Assembly (NCBI RefSeq): GCF_000764305.2
Contig: NW_025932965.1
Coordinates: 1 to 64,000, forward strand
Direction: 5' to 3'
Source: Hyalella azteca
Taxonomy: Eukaryota; Arthropoda; Malacostraca; Amphipoda; Hyalellidae
Length of the DNA: 64,000 bases
Part shown: positions 60,390-64,000 of the stretch, piece by piece
Position numbering within the stretch: the first letter of the stretch is position 1
Layout of the letters: each line of letters opens with the position of its first letter
Notes under the pieces: model-generated
What the model was told of the DNA's origin: nothing
What the model saw: the letters and a program-made list of their open reading frames with translations, nothing else
The model's database searches: none
Program-made: the position numbers and the translations under genes

Positions 60390-61440
60390 GAAGGATCTAG
60401 TTAGAGATCTCCAAGAGCATTACTGTAGTGTAAAAATCGTTCAAATAATGGCCGGTTTCATTACGTTCGAAAAGCCGTGCCAATTTCAGGATGATTGACC
60501 AGTTCTGATGCATCTTAACTAGATGCCTTGCAATGTTGCCACTTTGATGTTTTCCTGCAATGGTTGCTTGAAAATGATATTTTACTACATATTTACCCTA
60601 TCATAAAAGTGTAAATAACGAGTAATTCAAGCGCCCTTAGCCTCATGGAACTGATCGTCCCTTGGTCAGAGCCTTGACGATTTGTCTCTCGCTGTTGCAA
60701 TTTCCCCTTTTGAAGATGATACTAGCATTGATTGTGTTCAAGCGTGGCTTGAATCAGGTGCTGTATTTATGTAACCTGATATTTTTTATGGCGTTAACGT
60801 GTCATCGTATGCGAAAAAGATTTTAAAATTATAATCCAGCAATAGTTTATCTTTTATTTCTGACTAAACTGTGAAACCATCGATTTTATTTTCTGAGTGT
60901 CTGTTGCTGTGATGGTGTGTTATTTGTCTACTAGTAAGAATAATTTTTTAATATATTTAGGTGACAGTTTAAATTTTAAAATAACATTTAAACTGGCAAC
61001 GTGTGTTCAAAGATCGCGCAATCTTCGAGCGAGATTAGTCCTGAGCTCGATTTTAAGAACATTTATTCTAATTGCTTGACTCCTGGAATCTATTTGTTGG
61101 TTGAAGTAATTTAAATAAATTTTCATAAGAACAGAATATCTGTGCAATTTTTCCTATATACTATCAGCGTATACAAAAAATATCAGAGCATACAAATAAT
61201 TAAATAAATAATCTAAATTAAATTGAATGCTAACTGATTATTTCTAATTAATATATTAACTAAGAGGATTTTTGGACGCGAATCGTACGCTAAGCACCTG
61301 GCACGGTAGGCTACATATTTTATGATGATGTTTCTTATTGAATAGCTGAATTTTTTTTTTAAAGTTTTCCGATAGTAATTTCTTCAATTGTTGACGTCGT
61401 GCTCGGCTGAACGAAAGGTGCATTCATGAAATGAAGAAGG
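60390..61440. other. AT-rich spacer
   Basis: Possible 3' untranslated sequence of the preceding ORF at its left. No other gene recognised. Confidence 0.4.
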
Positions 61441-61615
61441 CCCATTCATGTAATGAAGGAATGAAGGTTCGTGCTAGGAATGAAGGCTTGTACGAGGAAT
61501 GAAGGCTCGTGCAAGGAATGAAGGCTTGTACGAGGAATGAAGGCTCGTGCAAGGAATGAAGGCTCGTGCTAGGCATTAAGGCTCGTGCGAGGAATGAGGC
61601 GAGGAATGGTCACCT
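61440..61615. repeat. 19-bp array GAATGAAGGCTCGTGCAAG
   Basis: About nine units alternating CTCGTGCAAG, CTTGTACGAG and CTCGTGCTAG. Confidence 0.93.
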
Positions 61616-61671
61616 CGCCAAAACTATCGAATAAAATCACTTGTAATTTTAATTGTTGGTGCGCCGAGAAG

Positions 61672-62355
61672 CGAACATTCCTTAACAGAAGCAAACATTC
61701 CTTACCAGAACAGAAGCAAACATTCCTTACCAGAACAGAAGCGAACATTCCTTAACAGAAGCGAACATTCCTTAAACAGAAGCAAGCCCTCATAATACAG
61801 AAGCAAGCTCGACGTTGTCGGAAGTTCATCCTTCAGACCCTCAAGAGACGACTGGATTTTCGCTATGGCCGCCGTGCATGAACTCTAGGCAATAACTACA
61901 AACATTAAACAGCAACAGCAAATTGCAACGCCAACGACCAGCCTGTCGACTGCTGTGGGTCGGAGGACGACGAAGGCGGCACATCAGTGAGACCCCGAAA
62001 ACTTCTCTTAACCCTCTACCGCCTGACATGAGTAACCGGAGCAATATTGTCACGCGTCTACTTCCCAAAAAGGATACGTTCTAGTGAACGCAAAATGACT
62101 TGCACTGATGGTTGCTGCCACGTACGACAACTTTAAAAAGTTTTCTGTAGTGTACAAACGTCCTCAGGTTGCTACACTCAATAGTTTACGTATAACTTAA
62201 GTTGAAATTTATGTTCCCGGAGAGTGACATACGGCGGCAGAGGGTTAAGGACATGAAGAACAGACAGAAGTAACATCGGAGTACGTGTTACTCGCTGTAC
62301 AACACACGACACGCACACGTCACAGAAACGTCACAGGTAAGTCAACGTACGTCAT
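61672..62355. repeat. Duplicated block X, copy 2
   Basis: Starts in the AACATTCCTTAACAGAAGC array, includes CAGCCTGTCGACTGCTGTGG and an intact piggyBac-type MITE, and ends past CAG-GTAAGT (62334-62342). It lacks the ORF that follows copy 1. Confidence 0.9.
62012..62244. mobile_element. piggyBac-type MITE, copy 3 (intact)
   Basis: 233 bp with CCCTCTACCGCC at the left and GGCGGCAGAGGG at the right, flanked by TTAA at 62008-62011 and 62245-62248. Subterminal TGACATGAG and GAGTGACAT add to the inverted repeat. No transposase is encoded, so it would depend on a piggyBac transposase elsewhere. Confidence 0.88.
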
Positions 62356-63899
62356 AAACACTCTAATACACGTCATATGCACGTCACATATACACAATCA
62401 TGTATAATATGATAACGATATCAGTTAATACACCTCTATAAATTGAAATTCCTCGTCGGGTATCGGCGATGTCAAAGTGAGAAATATTCAACATCAATTT
62501 TTTCGAAAATCATGCGAAATGACACCTTTTAGATTCATACGAACTATCAATAATTATCAGCTAAACTAAAATCCAGGATCAGGAATATTTCTACATAAAA
62601 GTTAAATGTAAAATTCTTTACGCGAACAGAGGCTTTCCTCAAAGCATCATTATCCACGTAATTAATTAAGATTAAGTAAATCCATCAACTTATCGTAACT
62701 TGTCTATAAAGCCAACCCCACCGATTTAAAGCGCCGAACCTGAGATTACTAACATCGTAAATATTTGTAAACTACCGTTGCCTGAAACTAAAAGGTGATG
62801 TAAAGAATGTTACACAATACTGATTAACTGCCAAAACCAAATCTATTAACACGGCGGAACCAATATACGAGTGATATTTACGGAAACGTAGGATGGGTGA
62901 ACTGTTCGAAAATAATATACATGGCTTCACAAATACTTTAATGGAATTGAATGATCATATAAATAGTTCGATGAACGCATGCCGCCTTCCACGACTGTTG
63001 ATGTTCGTTTATGAACGAATTGAATTGCGTTTATGAACGAACTGAACACCAAATTCGATACTAGGCATTCTAAAAACTTGCATTAGCAACCACTGTAGTT
63101 GTAGGATTATAGGTAAATAATTCAAATGGAAACAATAAGGAGAAACAATGGTCTTGGAGCGAACGCAGTTAATTCAACCGTTGAAATAAAAGTTAGATAA
63201 AATTTAAACGTCGGAACCCGGGCGCAACATCGCCGGACAAGTTTGTTACGTTCCAACTTATTTTTGTTCATAATTGTATTGGGAAAATGCATGAGTGTTA
63301 CCAGCTGTTACCTCAATAAATTATAGAGAAGTATTTCATCAGTCATTATAACACGCGATGGTAGAAATATCCTTCGTACTAAAATTAATTGAAGTTATAA
63401 TTAATCTACGCGAAGACATTGTCGGCTTATCATTGTCATATGAATATTAATGAATAATAATTGCATAATAGTTAAAATAATTCCTCAATAATCATTCAGA
63501 TTGAGCGAAAAGAACCAGAATACGACTTCGGAGATGTAAACATTTGAATTTTCATCAGAACCTTGAAAATTCCGATTATTATCAATAAATCTTTCGACTA
63601 TCATTGATATGTCCCAAATGTTTAAGACGTTCGAAATGCAACACTTGCAACCGTTATCGTATCTAATGATTTAATGATGATTTTGCACTACTTTCGTCAG
63701 TTCAACGTTACGTGTACTTGATGGCTAACTTTTATAAGTAATTCACAAACTTCCGTCAATTCCTTGTGACGAGGATCCGACGTCGGATGTTTCATGACGG
63801 AATTTATTGCGGACATCGTAAAGTCAGCCTAATTGTTTAAGAGCTGGTCAATGCAGGAAATGGCTTTCGTTTAACTTAATTTACGTCGTAAAGGCCTAC
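62356..63899. other. AT-rich spacer or intron
   Basis: Single-copy in appearance. If the exon at 63900-63972 is real, this is intron sequence of a minus-strand gene. Confidence 0.4.
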
Positions 63900-63972
63900 C
63901 TTTGCCAATTGCAACCGATTGAGCAGCAGCGACTGCTGCTATCTGACTGAAGCTGTTGGTTTTCATGGCTAA
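63900..63972 (-). CDS. Possible exon of a minus-strand gene
   Basis: The candidate is bounded by an acceptor (TTTGTTCCAG before 63972) and a donor (GTAGGC after 63900). The frame reads LAMKTNSFSQIAAVAAAQSV then AIGK, with one base left over. The ATG at 63966-63964 could also be a start. It lies on the same strand as the Gln/His-rich exons and upstream of them, so it may be an earlier exon of that gene. Its phase does not fit the 52805 acceptor directly, so another exon would be needed. The family is not recognised. Confidence 0.35.
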
Positions 63973-64000
63973 CTGGAACAAATTTTAAGCACTATATGCT

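Overview
The window is animal nuclear DNA, most likely from an arthropod. The evidence is an AT-rich background, a multi-exon gene with GT-AG introns, a broken CR1/Jockey-like LINE, a tRNA-derived SINE, piggyBac-type and other MITEs, a small TTAGG cluster (the usual arthropod telomere unit), and many minisatellites. A crustacean would fit, but the sequence does not prove it. Nothing bacterial or viral was recognised. LAYOUT: 0-2.6 kb holds the 5' half of a DNAJC8 (J-domain splicing protein) gene on the minus strand, with four clean exons and the remainder beyond the left edge. 2.8-10.5 kb is a graveyard of mobile elements: a fold-back repeat family, a small inverted-repeat family with a GACGGACA core, a dead LINE reverse transcriptase, a separate LINE 3' end and a SINE. 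10.5-49.6 kb has no gene I can support. It is AT-rich spacer broken by tandem arrays of 11- to 67-bp units; the largest are 31 bp at 18.5-19.8 kb, 28 bp at 31.3-32.5 kb and 13 bp at 44.4-46.1 kb. A 1.2-1.4 kb segmental duplication (20.96-22.12 and 29.78-31.19 kb) also lies here. 49.6-57 kb contains an unrecognised minus-strand gene with a glutamine/histidine-rich exon. That exon appears as two overlapping truncated copies, each broken at a 19-bp GGTGGTGGTGAGACAACC array, inside a set of duplicated blocks. 57.27-57.95 kb is a sequencing gap. At 58.18 kb a 19-nt stretch matches the Nextera transposon adapter, so this part of the assembly is suspect. 58.2-62.4 kb carries duplicated blocks, a MITE nested in a piggyBac-type MITE, and a plus-strand ORF with Pro-Gly repeats. 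A possible minus-strand exon lies at the right edge. No operon-like or pathway-like cooperation is visible. DNAJC8 is a housekeeping gene, and the two unknown ORFs near the right end share only a short YGLE-x-DYF-like stretch. By my own adding up of intervals, tandem arrays make up roughly a fifth of the window. Four single-N joins, a gap, an adapter remnant and several near-duplicate blocks all lie at or near arrays, so copy numbers and local order should be treated as provisional.
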